Assembly: GCA_041398605.1 (NCBI GenBank)
Contig: JAWKUK010000004.1
Coordinates: 124,001-188,000, forward strand
DNA length: 64,000 nucleotides
Source: JAWKUK01 sp041398605
GTDB taxonomy: Bacteria; Planctomycetota; UBA1135; GCA-002686595
Direction of reading: 5' to 3'
Shown here piece after piece: positions 35,273 through 44,486 of the stretch. Position numbers and translations under genes: made by a program. Every line of letters begins with the position of its first letter. Position 1 is the stretch's first letter. The notes under the pieces are model-generated. The model searched no databases. It was not told where the DNA came from and saw only the letters and a list, made by a program, of their open reading frames with translations.

Positions 35273-38200
35273 TCACTGCGTCCAGGAGATGGCGAACGCG
35301 GACAGCTCGGGGGCTTCGCCCGTCGCGATGTTCGCCAGGAAGTTGAGGCGCACCTGGTAGAACTGCGCGCCGGAGATCGCGGATACGTCCGTCTTCCAAG
35401 TCGAGTCGCCCGACAGGAAGGTGAGCCCCGGGTTGCCGTTCGTCGTGCGGTGCACGTTCATCGGCGGGTCGACTTCGTTGTAGTAGTCGCCGTACAGATC
35501 GAGCGTGAAGGCGTTCATCTGGTACTCCGTGAACGGCTGGGCGCCGCCCACGCTGCCCGGGTCGTTCGGGTTCTGGTCACCCGAGTCGTTGTCGATCCAG
35601 GCCAGCGAGTTGCCGGGGATGCCGGGCGGCGGCGTGGCCGGCGGCGTCGCGAAGTATGCGATCGCCGTCGCGCCGCGGAACTCGACGTCGATGGAGGTGC
35701 CGATCGGCTGGTCTTCCGCGCGCGGCTCGAGCGTCGGCGGCAGATAGTTGCGGCCGATGAACGCGGGCTCGCCAACGATCGCAGACCGGAACCAAACCGA
35801 GTGCGCCCGGCTGATGCGCACGACGAGGTCGAGCGCGCCGAGGTACACCGAGTTGTCGAGGCCGTACGTCACCGCGCCGGGGACCGTGGAGCCCGGGTTG
35901 AAGCCACCGTTTGCCTGGGTTTCGTTGTCCGGGTCGACAAACTTCGGTTGCCCGTTCTGCCGGATCCCGCCCGTCGAGAACGCGCGGAAGTAGGGCTTCG
36001 AGGACGAGTTTGCGGCCAGGTTGATGTCAAAGCCGTTGATGCCCAACGCCGAGTCGTCGCGGTACGTGCGGAACTCGAGCAGGAGCGGGAGCCCTGCCGT
36101 CTGGACCTCACCGGGGGGGTAGAACTTGTTCGGCGCCGTCGGGACCGGGAGACCGAGCGCGGTCAGGTAGTAGGAGGGATCCACGCCGCCGTTCTGCAAG
36201 CCGGAGCGGGTGCGGATCGAGGTGTCGCGCCAGGTATAGGTGCGACGCTCTTCGACCGGCACGCTGCGGTTGAGCGGGAACGGCACGATGCGCGTGCCGC
36301 TCGGCGCGATGACCACGTCCGCCGGGTTGATGATGTAGCCGAGCTCGCGCGGATGCACGACGACCTGAGGCTCGTTGGCGAGCAGGTTGTTCGTGAAGAT
36401 CTGCACGAGGCCGGAGCTCGGATACAGCGGGAACAAGCTGCCCGCGTCGATGATCTCGTCCGGCGCCCAGCGGCTGTGCGCGAGCCGGATCTCGAACTCA
36501 TCGAACGCGTCCGCGACGATCGAGCCGCCGGCCGGCGACCAGCCGAGCCCCTCGACATCGAGGTTCAGGTTGGTGCCGTCGTTGATCGACCAGCCGCAAT
36601 CCGCATAGCGCCAGAGCGTCTGCATCTTCGAGCCGAAGTTCGAGAGCGGCGTCACGATGCCGTTCGAGAAGGGCGTCTGGCCCTGCAAGGTCGGCTGCTC
36701 ACGATCGATGAAGATCTGCGAGCGGACGACCGGCCGCGGACGGATGAGCTGACGCCCGCTGTCGACGAGGAGCTGACCGCCCCACTCCGGCAGCAGAGTC
36801 TCACCGGAAGCGGCGATCGGGAACTCCTCGTCGATCGAGACGAAGCGGCTGACGCGTCCGCCGTTGAGCTGCGCGTTCGCAGCGGGGTCGACCCGCAGCT
36901 GAACCTGCTCGAACACGCTGACCGCGTTGCCCGCGAGGTCACGCGGGGCGAACTGCCCGGACGCGATCGCCACGAAGTAGCTCTCGGCCTGGCCCGCGAT
37001 GTGGTTCAAGGGCAGGTCCGGCTGGAACGTGAAGTCCCGCAGGTCCGCGGTTTGCCCGACGCGGCCGATCACGAACTGGTCGGTCGACGGGATGCCCGTG
37101 CTCGGCACCGCGGTGCGCGTCAGCGTCAAGGAGTCGAACGCCGTCAGCGACGACGGGTCCATCGCTTCGCTGAAGCGCACGCGGATCGTCGAGAAGGGAT
37201 CGATGCCCGTCACAGGCTCCGCCGGGTAACCCGTCGGGCGCGGCTGAACGCTGACGAAGCAGGCCTGGCGGCCGAGGTCATCTGCGGGGTCGTAAGCCGA
37301 CTCGTACGTCGCGTCACCGAGCCCGAACTGCTCCCACTCCTCGGGGCCGGTCCAAGTGCTCGGGTATTGGATGAGGCGGACCTGGATGTTGTTGACGACC
37401 CCGTTCTGCACCGGAGTCGGCGAATCGAGGATGACCTCGGCGAACACGCCGCTCTGCGAGATCACGTCGCCCACTTCCGGCGTCTGCGCACAGAGCGTTG
37501 ACGGGAACTGCAGCGTCGGGATCAGGAAGCGCACGCCGTCGACTTGCTGCGGCGCGCTCGGGAGCGTCACGGGGTTGCTCCCGACGACCTTGGGCGCTTC
37601 GTTGTCCTGCAGGAAGCCGTTGAACGGGTTCTGCGCGATGTCGAACAGGTCCGGCCGGCCCCCCGAACGGAAGGCGCGCAGCACCGGCTGCGTCGGCAGG
37701 CCGAGGTTGGCCGGGAAGTTGGCCTGCGCGGAGAGCGCGTGGCCCGTCGGGGTCTGGAGCACCCGTTGCTGACCTGCAGCCGGGTTCTTCAGGGTCGGGA
37801 TCGACAGCAGCAGGTTCGCGCGGTTCGAGTCGATGCTCGGCGGGAGGCCCGTGCTGTTCGCGGGCAGCGGCGGGTTCGTCTGGAAGGCCTCGATCTCCGA
37901 GACCGTCGGGTCGACGATGACGCGCGTGGGATAGAACTCATCGCCGGGGACACCGTCGAGGTCCGCGAGCGCACCGTGGTGCACGTCCACGAGGATGCGC
38001 GCCTCGAACGGGTTGGTCGGCGGGTAGCCCGAGACCAGTTGGATCGTCGTCGCGTCGATCGTGTTGGGGTCGAGCAGGTCGTCGAACACGAGCACCATCG
38101 TCGCGTTGCGCGGGACCATTGTGAAGACGCCCACGGTCCCCACGTCGGCGACGCGGATGGTCGGGAGCCCCGACTCGACCTGCTGCAGCAGATCGAAGAA

Positions 38201-38659
38201 CTGCGCGCGCCCTCCGTTCGGCGACTCGTCCGTCACGTCCCGCAGAATGATGAGTTGGTCCTGACCGGTGACCGCATTGGTCTCGATCAAGTACTCGCCG
38301 CCAATGGAGACGAGCGCCGGGTTGATCACGAAGCCGTCCGACATCGGCACCCGCACGGGCGGCGTCGGCGAGTTCAGCGGCGAGTCGAGGCCGAAGACCT
38401 GCACGAAGCGGCCGTAGTAGGCCGCGACGAGCCCGACTTCTTGCGCCGTGCCCCCGCTGTTCGTCTCGTTGAAGAAGAACTCGACATTGTCCGTGTTGAC
38501 CCCGCCTGGGGTCTGCGGGGTGCCTCCCGTCGAGCCGCCGCCACAGCCCGTGACGCCGAGCGCGGCCAAGGCGAGCCCGAGGGCGCAGGTCAGATCGGCG
38601 CCAGACCGCGCGTAGCGCGAGTCTTCGCCTGTTCGGTGGAGGGATTCAGTCTTCATCAT
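35273..38659 (-). CDS. Giant predicted surface lipoprotein with Ig-like domains
   Basis: The 1128-residue protein has a lipoprotein signal (LGLALAALGVTGC), then a Gly/Thr-rich spacer (GGGSTGGTPQTPGG). It carries several SbsA/Big_5-like Ig motifs: ATMVLVFDDLLDPNTIDATT, and STIRVRFSEAMDPSSLTAFD followed by a LPLNHIAGQAESYFV strand. It lacks the glycine runs of its neighbours. The C-terminal 350 residues are beta-rich and end in FAISWTQ. The start could be either of two adjacent ATG codons (38659 or 38656). It is first of the three-gene lipoprotein set. Function unknown. Confidence 0.76.
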   Translation of the reverse strand: MMKTESLHRTGEDSRYARSGADLTCALGLALAALGVTGCGGGSTGGTPQTPGGVNTDNVEFFFNETNSGGTAQEVGLVAAYYGRFVQVFGLDSPLNSPTPPVRVPMSDGFVINPALVSIGGEYLIETNAVTGQDQLIILRDVTDESPNGGRAQFFDLLQQVESGLPTIRVADVGTVGVFTMVPRNATMVLVFDDLLDPNTIDATTIQLVSGYPPTNPFEARILVDVHHGALADLDGVPGDEFYPTRVIVDPTVSEIEAFQTNPPLPANSTGLPPSIDSNRANLLLSIPTLKNPAAGQQRVLQTPTGHALSAQANFPANLGLPTQPVLRAFRSGGRPDLFDIAQNPFNGFLQDNEAPKVVGSNPVTLPSAPQQVDGVRFLIPTLQFPSTLCAQTPEVGDVISQSGVFAEVILDSPTPVQNGVVNNIQVRLIQYPSTWTGPEEWEQFGLGDATYESAYDPADDLGRQACFVSVQPRPTGYPAEPVTGIDPFSTIRVRFSEAMDPSSLTAFDSLTLTRTAVPSTGIPSTDQFVIGRVGQTADLRDFTFQPDLPLNHIAGQAESYFVAIASGQFAPRDLAGNAVSVFEQVQLRVDPAANAQLNGGRVSRFVSIDEEFPIAASGETLLPEWGGQLLVDSGRQLIRPRPVVRSQIFIDREQPTLQGQTPFSNGIVTPLSNFGSKMQTLWRYADCGWSINDGTNLNLDVEGLGWSPAGGSIVADAFDEFEIRLAHSRWAPDEIIDAGSLFPLYPSSGLVQIFTNNLLANEPQVVVHPRELGYIINPADVVIAPSGTRIVPFPLNRSVPVEERRTYTWRDTSIRTRSGLQNGGVDPSYYLTALGLPVPTAPNKFYPPGEVQTAGLPLLLEFRTYRDDSALGINGFDINLAANSSSKPYFRAFSTGGIRQNGQPKFVDPDNETQANGGFNPGSTVPGAVTYGLDNSVYLGALDLVVRISRAHSVWFRSAIVGEPAFIGRNYLPPTLEPRAEDQPIGTSIDVEFRGATAIAYFATPPATPPPGIPGNSLAWIDNDSGDQNPNDPGSVGGAQPFTEYQMNAFTLDLYGDYYNEVDPPMNVHRTTNGNPGLTFLSGDSTWKTDVSAISGAQFYQVRLNFLANIATGEAPELSAFAISWTQ

Positions 38660-39218
38660 GAGGGCTCGCGGTGACGTTCCGAGTGCAGGGCGCCCCATGC
38701 GGGGTGCCGGATGCGGGTTGCCAGATGCGGGTTGCGAGTTGCGGGGCGTACGAGTTCGTGGTGGTTCGCTTGACGCACAGGTCGAGGCGAGGTGATGCGG
38801 TCAGGTTCGAGGTCTGAGGCCTGGGTCAACCCGTGCGGGTCCAACCGAGAGGATCAAGCCAGAGTTGTGGTGCGCGCAGGGCGTGGTGCGCAGAGCTCTT
38901 GCGGAACCCGACCGTTCGACCGGATGGTCGACAGGCCTGGTGACCGCCACAGTCCAGCACTGCGCCCGGGACCCACTCCCGAGGTCCGAGCAAGAGGTCT
39001 TGCCAGGGCCGCGTGGACGTGGGCTGCGAGTGGGAGCCGAGCTGGTGTGGGGCCGGGAGGAACGAAGCGATCGACTGGCGGTCTGGGGTGGCGGACCGAT
39101 CGGGGGAAAAACGACTCGAAGCCCCGCATGCAGGCTTGGCGCTCGCGAGGGAGAGCCAGGGTGCAAGCGGAACGGTGGGAGCCGTCCATGGTAGAGGAAT
39201 CGCGGCGTTTCGACACCA

Positions 39219-39374
39219 CCCAGGCCACTATCCTGGACCACAGCCCTGAGCCACCGTCCTGGATGACTGCCCTGAGCCACCGTCCTGGATGACTGCCCTG
39301 AGCCACCGTCCTGGATGACAGCCCTGAGCCACCGTCCTGGATGACCGCCCTGAGCCACCGTCCTGGATGACCGC
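39219..39374. repeat. 26-bp minisatellite, five near-identical copies plus one degenerate
   Basis: Contiguous units begin at 39245, 39271, 39297, 39323 and 39349 (core TGAGCCACCGTCCTGGATGA). They differ only at one or two positions near the unit end (ACTGC, ACAGC, ACCGC). A diverged copy occupies 39219-39244. The 26-bp period does not preserve a reading frame and there are no spacers, so it is neither coding nor CRISPR. Confidence 0.92.
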
Positions 39375-39743
39375 CCTGGGGGATCCTCCCCATGCCACGC
39401 GCCCCCAGAGGTGTCCCCCAACCCCAGAGCCAGCGTGCGCCAACCTGGGGGGTGCTCTCTCAGCGCACGGAAGGCCCCTCCGCGCCGAATTCGAATTCTC
39501 TGCGCACCGAAGTGTCAAAGAGCGGGGAATGGCAAGCCACTCCGCGGAGAGGTCTACGCAAAACCCATGCCGCCGCTCGCATTGAGGGGGCTCCAGGGCC
39601 CCGCGTGTCCATCCCAGACCCCCGATGCCCCAGGCGGCGTCGCCCCCGCGCCGCGACGTGCGGGCTAGGGTGCAGCGGGGCCGAGCGGAAGCGCACACCC
39701 GCGCCCTGACGGGGAGACGGGCGCCCCCTCCCCCCAGGCGGGC

Positions 39744-39912
39744 CTAGGAGCCTGCGCCACAGAACACGATTCGCATCGCAGCGCTCCCGCACGCCGGAGC
39801 GGCGTCGCAGCAAGGTCCCAAATAGCATCAAGCTATGAGGAACTTGCTGCGCCTTGCGCCGACGCACGGGAGCACCACGCTGCGAACCGCGTTCTGTGGC
39901 GCAGGCTCCTAG
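39744..39912 (+). mobile_element. 169-bp inverted-repeat element, copy A (MITE-like)
   Basis: The element starts CTAGGAGCCTGCGCCACAG and ends with its exact reverse complement. The outer 22 bp match perfectly and pairing continues imperfectly for about 27 bp more; the centre can fold too (CAGCAAG with CTTGCTG, ATAGC with GCTAT). A second copy of identical length lies at 57630-57798 in opposite orientation. Both are bounded by TA, as expected for IS630/Tc1-type insertion. No transposase is encoded. This copy ends 13 bp beyond the stop of the FecR-like gene. Confidence 0.8.
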
Positions 39913-39925
39913 CGAACAACCAGCG

Positions 39926-40651
39926 TCAAAACGCCGCAACCACAACGGGGTGGGTGCCAGTCGCGTCGCACAGCTCGGCGCCGGGCGCGTCGGCCTCGAA
40001 CGTCCACGGCGAGTGCATCAGAGCGCCAGCGGCAGCGCCCGAGCCCCCCGGGGTCGGGCTGGAGCCCGCCGGGTCGGCGCCAGCGATGCGGACCGTGACG
40101 CCCTCTGGCACGCTGAGGTGCCCGTCCGGAGTCGTCACCGCGAGGGGTCCCCTGGCGTAGGCCGGCGCGCGCAAGACCCGCAGCGACGGAGGCCCCAGCC
40201 GCTCGACGAGGGCCCGCCCTCCTCCGTGGACCACGAGGGCCCCACCTCCCACCCTCAGCTCGAGGCGCCCTTCGGGGCTCGCGACGAGAACGTCCCCAGG
40301 CCCGACTGGCGCGGTGGCGCCCTGCGCTTCGAGGCGGTGGCCGCCAGCGGTGCCCGCGCCCGCGACAAGGCGCACCCGCGGGCCGCCCGCCAGCGCCGCC
40401 CCCGGCCGCAGCGCCGAGAACAACCCGACGAGCGCGACGGACCAGACGATCACCCGGAAGCGCGCGTGTGGCCCTGGCTGCCTGCCGCGTTCCATGCGCG
40501 CGATGTCCGCGCGCAGGACGCGGATGCGCTCCTCGACCTCAGCGCGGCGCTCGGCAGCCCGCTCTGTCGGCGGCTCATCCGGCCGCTCTGTCGGCGGCTC
40601 AGCCGGCCGCTCTGTCGCCCGGTCGGCAGCTCCTTCAGCGGCGTCTTCCAC
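39926..40651 (-). CDS. Membrane-anchored FecR-like protein, hypothetical
   Basis: The 241-residue protein begins with a Glu/Pro/Arg-rich N-terminus. It contains the repeat RPAEPPTERPDEPPTER, encoded by a 24-bp tandem DNA repeat near 40560-40615, and a short helix (EERIRVLRADIARME). One membrane segment lies at about 65-82. The extracytoplasmic part reads VRLVAGAGTAGGHRLEAQG and SPEGRLELRVGGGALVVHGG, resembling a FecR beta-sandwich domain. No sigma factor gene is nearby, so a FecI/FecR system is not supported. It sits downstream of gltX on the same strand, 101 bp away. Confidence 0.6.
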   Translation of the reverse strand: MEDAAEGAADRATERPAEPPTERPDEPPTERAAERRAEVEERIRVLRADIARMERGRQPGPHARFRVIVWSVALVGLFSALRPGAALAGGPRVRLVAGAGTAGGHRLEAQGATAPVGPGDVLVASPEGRLELRVGGGALVVHGGGRALVERLGPPSLRVLRAPAYARGPLAVTTPDGHLSVPEGVTVRIAGADPAGSSPTPGGSGAAAGALMHSPWTFEADAPGAELCDATGTHPVVVAAF

Positions 40652-40752
40652 GCAGCCTCATTCGGCAGTCCGCGCCCACACCTTGACCGCCGACCGGGCG
40701 CGGGCCGGGGCGCGACCGCCCCCGGGGCCAAAGACGGCAGGCGCGTCGGGGC

Positions 40753-42222
40753 TCACGCCAGGCGCCGTTCGGCGGCCTCGATGCGCGCCAAGGCGTGCTC
40801 GCGCCCCAACAACACGACGACGTCGAACAGGTCGCGCCCCCCCGCCATGCCTGTCAGCGCGCAACGCAGGGGTTGGAACAACGCCGGCAACTTGAGCCCA
40901 GCCGCCGCCACGAACGCCTTCGCGCCCGCGCCGAGGACTTCGGCCGAGGCCGCTGGGTCTTGCGCGGCGAGCCAGGCGCGGAACGCGGCGAGGGTCTCGA
41001 TGCGCCCGGCGTGCTTGCGCGCGCCCGCCTCGGCGTCTGCAGCGTAGGGCACAGCCTCGTCTGCAGCGAAGAAGTGCGCGATGCGGCCCGGGAGGTCCGA
41101 GTAGAGCAGGATGCGCTCCTGTTCCCCGGCGACGACCTGCTCGAACCAGCGCGCTCGCTCGCGGAGCTCACCCTCGGTCGCCAGCCCACCCGCGACGACA
41201 AACGGCGCGCAGCGCTCAGCCACGAGCGCCAACGGCTGACGCCGGATCAGCTCACCGGACAGCCACTTGAACTTGTCGAAGTCGAAGACCGCGCCGGCCT
41301 TCTGTACATCGCGCGGATCGAAGCGCTCGACGAACGTCGCGACATCGAAGACCTCGGTGGCCCCGTCGAGCGCCCAGCCCTGGAGGCAAAGGAAGTTGAC
41401 GATCGCCTCGCGCGGGTAGCCGTTGGCACGATAGTCCCCGAGCGCAGTATCGCCATGGCGCTTCGAGAGCTTCTTGCGGTTGGGGCCGAGCATCAGCGGC
41501 AAGTGCCCGAACGCGGGCGCAGGGGCACCAAACGCGGCATACAGAAGCAGCTGCTTCGGCGTGTTCACGAGGTGCTCCTCGCCGCGCAGCACCTCGGTGA
41601 TGCGCATGTCGATGTCGTCGCAGACGACGACGAAGTTGTACGTCGGCCCCCCCACCTGGCGCACCATCACCCAATCGTCGACCTCCGCGTGGGCGAAGGT
41701 CACCGTTCCACGCACCAGGTCGTCAAAGGTCGTCGCGCCCTCTGGGACACGGAAGCGGACGGCAAACGGCTCGCCTGCGGCCAAGCGGCGCTCGACGTCG
41801 TCCGGCTCCAGGTCGCGGCACTGGCCGTCATACCGCGCGGTCTCCTTGCGCTCCTCCTGCCCCGCACGGAGCGCATCGAGCCGCTCACGGGTGCAGAAGC
41901 AGCGGTACGCGTGGCCCGCCGCCAGCAGCTCGCCCGCGCGCTCGTGGTGTCGCTCGATGCGCTCGCTCTGGCGATAGGGCGCGTACGGCCCGCCGACGTC
42001 GGGGCCCTCGTCCCAATCGAGCCCGAGCCATCGCAGCCCCTCGACGATCGCCGCCTCGCTCTCGGCCGTGCTCCGATCATGGTCGGTGTCCTCGATGCGC
42101 AGGATGAACTTGCCGCCGCGCCGGCGCGCGGTGGCCCAGTTGAACAACGCGGTACGGCAGAGGCCGAGGTGGACCGTGCCCGTGGGGCTCGGGGCGATTC
42201 GCACGCGGACGGGTTCGGACAT
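40753..42222 (-). CDS. gltX: Glutamyl-tRNA synthetase
   Basis: This enzyme charges tRNA(Glu), and tRNA(Gln) where GatCAB is used. The 489-residue class I synthetase shows RIAPSPTGTVHLGLCRTALF (HIGH-like HLGL near 17), LRIEDTDHDRS, and the KMSKS-loop version KKLSKRHGD near 252. A helical anticodon-binding domain ends LFDVVVLLGREHALARIEAA. The start at 42222 is the ATG nearest the conserved APSPTG; upstream in-frame ATGs give an unlikely Cys-rich leader. It is divergent from the adenosine deaminase gene with a 119-bp shared promoter region. Confidence 0.95.
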   Translation of the reverse strand: MSEPVRVRIAPSPTGTVHLGLCRTALFNWATARRRGGKFILRIEDTDHDRSTAESEAAIVEGLRWLGLDWDEGPDVGGPYAPYRQSERIERHHERAGELLAAGHAYRCFCTRERLDALRAGQEERKETARYDGQCRDLEPDDVERRLAAGEPFAVRFRVPEGATTFDDLVRGTVTFAHAEVDDWVMVRQVGGPTYNFVVVCDDIDMRITEVLRGEEHLVNTPKQLLLYAAFGAPAPAFGHLPLMLGPNRKKLSKRHGDTALGDYRANGYPREAIVNFLCLQGWALDGATEVFDVATFVERFDPRDVQKAGAVFDFDKFKWLSGELIRRQPLALVAERCAPFVVAGGLATEGELRERARWFEQVVAGEQERILLYSDLPGRIAHFFAADEAVPYAADAEAGARKHAGRIETLAAFRAWLAAQDPAASAEVLGAGAKAFVAAAGLKLPALFQPLRCALTGMAGGRDLFDVVVLLGREHALARIEAAERRLA

Positions 42223-42341
42223 CAGAGTCACCATGGGGCCCACGGCGTCGGAGCACGTGGAGCAAGGGGCAAAGAGCATAAGGGCACCGGGCTCGCCGTG
42301 GAATCACGCGGTTTCACGGCCCGCGACGCTACATTGCTGCG

Positions 42342-43436
42342 ATGCCCGCCCAAGCGCTGACCGACGACCAACTGCGCCGCATGCCGAAGGTCCTGCTGCA
42401 CGAGCACCTGGACGGCTGCCTGCGACCGGCGACCGTCCTCGAGCTGGCTGCTGCGAGCGGATATGAGGGGCTGCCCAAGGTCACCGCAGCGCGCCTCGGG
42501 GACTGGTTCTTCGAGGGCGCGGACCAGGGCTCGCTGCCCAAGTACATCGAGGGCTTCCGCCACACGATCGCGGTCCTCCAGAGCGCCGCGGCGCTGGAGC
42601 GCGTCGCCTTCGAGCTGTGCGAAGACCTCGCAGCAGAGCACGTCGTGTACTTCGAGGTGCGCTTCGCGCCGATCTTCCACACGGGCGCGGGCCTCGGCCT
42701 CGACGCCGTGATGGAGGCCGTGCTCGCGGGCCTCCGCCGCGGACAGCGCGCCTTCGGGATCGAGTCCGGCTTGATCGTGTGCGCGCTGCGCAACCTGGGC
42801 GCAGCGCTGTCCTTGGAGCTCGCAGAGCTCGCCGTCGCTTGGTTCAACCGCGGCTGCGTGGGCTTCGACCTCGCCGGCGAAGAGGCGGGGCACCCCGCCA
42901 AGCACCACCTCGAGGCCTTCCAGCTCATCAAGCGCTCGAACGGCAACATCACGATCCACGCGGGCGAGAGCTTCGGGCCGGAGAGCATCTGGCAAGCGCT
43001 GCAATATTGTGGCGCGCACCGCATCGGGCACGGGACCCGGCTCATCGAAGACCTCGCGGTCTATGAAGGCAAGGTCGTCCAGGTCGGCCCCTTGGCGCGG
43101 TACGTCCTCGACCACCGGATCCCGATCGAGTGCTGCCTCCAGAGCAATGTCCACACGGGCGCCGTGCGCCGCATTGAAGAGCACCCGTTTCGGTTCTTCC
43201 TCGACCTCGAGTTCCGCGTCACGCTCAATACGGACAATCGCCTCATGAGCCGGACGACGATGACCGACGAGTTCCGCGTCGCCCATGACGTGTTCGGGTG
43301 CGGCTTGCGCGAGCTCGAGCGCGTCACGGTGAACGCGATGAAGTCCGCGTTCTTCCCCTACGCAGAGCGCTGCAGGGTCATCCGTGAACGGATCCAACCC
43401 GGCTATGCGGCGCTCCTAGACGAGGTCGCACAATGA
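42342..43436 (+). CDS. add: Adenosine deaminase family protein
   Basis: This zinc enzyme converts adenosine to inosine (or a related purine). The 364-residue protein has metal ligands and catalytic residues in order: HEHLDGCLRP (HxH, ~20), the GES-type HAGES with catalytic Glu (~207), HRIGHGTRL (~226), and NTDNRLMS with the Asp ligand (~288). It is the first gene of a plus-strand operon; its stop overlaps the next start as ATGA. Related adenine deaminases share these motifs, so exact substrate is not settled. Confidence 0.9.
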   Translation: MPAQALTDDQLRRMPKVLLHEHLDGCLRPATVLELAAASGYEGLPKVTAARLGDWFFEGADQGSLPKYIEGFRHTIAVLQSAAALERVAFELCEDLAAEHVVYFEVRFAPIFHTGAGLGLDAVMEAVLAGLRRGQRAFGIESGLIVCALRNLGAALSLELAELAVAWFNRGCVGFDLAGEEAGHPAKHHLEAFQLIKRSNGNITIHAGESFGPESIWQALQYCGAHRIGHGTRLIEDLAVYEGKVVQVGPLARYVLDHRIPIECCLQSNVHTGAVRRIEEHPFRFFLDLEFRVTLNTDNRLMSRTTMTDEFRVAHDVFGCGLRELERVTVNAMKSAFFPYAERCRVIRERIQPGYAALLDEVAQ

Positions 43437-44461
43437 CGGGCTCCGAGCACGTCGCGCGCCGCGACCCGACGGCCTTCGCCGGCCGGGTCGAGCTGCCTGT
43501 GCTGGAGAGCCGCGCCCTGTGCGGCAATCCGCTCGGCGATCCCCACGTGCGCGAAGTGCCGGTCTACATCCCGCCGGACGCCGCGCCGAACGAGGCGCTG
43601 CACGTCGTCTTCGTCCTGGCCGGGTTCACCGGTCGCGGGCACGCGCTGCTCGAGTCCCACCCGTGGAAGCGCGGCTTTGTGCGGGCGTGGGACCGAGACG
43701 TCGCGCGCGGCGCGGCGCCGCGCGCGCTCTTGGTCCTGCCGGACTGTTTCACGCGTTACGGCGGCAGCCAGTACGTGAACTCGAGCGCCACGGGCCGCTA
43801 CGAGGACTACGTCGCGGAAGAGCTCGTGCCCTTCATCGACGCGCGCTATGCGACGACGGGCCAGCGCGCAGTCTGCGGCAAGAGCTCGGGCGGCTTCGGC
43901 GCGCTGCACTTGGCGCTCCAGCGGCCGGGTCTGTTCCAAGCCGTCGCCTCGATCAGCGGCGACTGCTGCTTCGAATACCCCTTCGCGAACGAGCTGCTCG
44001 TCGCCGCGCGCGGCCTGTCCCTCCTCGGCGGCGATCCGCGGCGCTTCCTCGCCCGCTTCGAAGAGTCCTACGACCTCTCCGGCGACGCGCACGCGCTGTT
44101 GAACGTCATCGCGATGTCCGCGTGTTACGCGCCGAACCCAGCGAGCCCGTGGGGCTTCGACCTGCCGATGGACGTCGAGACGGGCGAGCGCCGAGAGGAC
44201 GTGTGGGAGCGCTGGCTCGCGTTCGACCCTTTGCGCGCGGTCGCCACGCGCACGGAGGCGCTGCGCGCGCTGAGGCTCCTGCACCTCGAAGCTGGGACCA
44301 AAGACGAGTTCCATCTGCAGCTCGGCTTGCGGCGGCTCACCCGCGAGCTGACCCGGCTCGGAGTCCCACATGACCACGTCGAGCACGACGGCGGGCACTT
44401 CGGGCTCGACAGCCGCTATCACGTCGCGCTGCCGCGCCTCATCCACGCCTTGGGCGCTTGA
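43433..44461 (+). CDS. Alpha/beta-hydrolase, putative esterase (esterase D-like)
   Basis: The 342-residue cytoplasmic hydrolase has the oxyanion strand VVFVLAGFTGRG, the nucleophile elbow GKSSGGFGAL (Ser near 152) and a terminal HDGGHFGLDSRY that supplies the catalytic His. Asp lies in a preceding DEFHLQ segment. It resembles the putative esterase (esterase D / Fes) family; a carboxylic ester or acyl carrier is the likely substrate. It is translationally coupled to add (ATGA) and followed by mlaE after 25 bp. Confidence 0.85.
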   Translation: MTGSEHVARRDPTAFAGRVELPVLESRALCGNPLGDPHVREVPVYIPPDAAPNEALHVVFVLAGFTGRGHALLESHPWKRGFVRAWDRDVARGAAPRALLVLPDCFTRYGGSQYVNSSATGRYEDYVAEELVPFIDARYATTGQRAVCGKSSGGFGALHLALQRPGLFQAVASISGDCCFEYPFANELLVAARGLSLLGGDPRRFLARFEESYDLSGDAHALLNVIAMSACYAPNPASPWGFDLPMDVETGERREDVWERWLAFDPLRAVATRTEALRALRLLHLEAGTKDEFHLQLGLRRLTRELTRLGVPHDHVEHDGGHFGLDSRYHVALPRLIHALGA

Positions 44462-44486
44462 GCCGAGCCTCCCCCACGAGCCACCG

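Larger units (their letters stand above)
38660..39925. other. Gene-poor 1.27-kb stretch
   Basis: No convincing gene is seen. Open frames on both strands are Arg/Pro/Gly-rich high-GC artefacts, and those across 39219-39374 read the same repeat in shifting frames. Holds the 26-bp minisatellite (39219-39374), the 169-bp inverted-repeat element (39744-39912) and short GATGCGGGTTGC-type repeats near 38705-38745. Base composition dips near 39470-39570, including an EcoRI-like GAATTCGAATTC. Confidence 0.6.

Noticed and set aside
39219..39374. CRISPR array
   Set aside because: The 26-bp units are contiguous with no spacers and no cas genes nearby.
38801..39421. Minus-strand frame with GRWLRAVIQDGGSG-like repeats
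   Set aside because: Product of translating the 26-bp minisatellite, which cycles through all frames; no start signal and no homology pattern.
39926..40651. FecI/FecR surface-signalling pair
   Set aside because: Only a FecR-like fold is suggested; no sigma factor gene flanks it.
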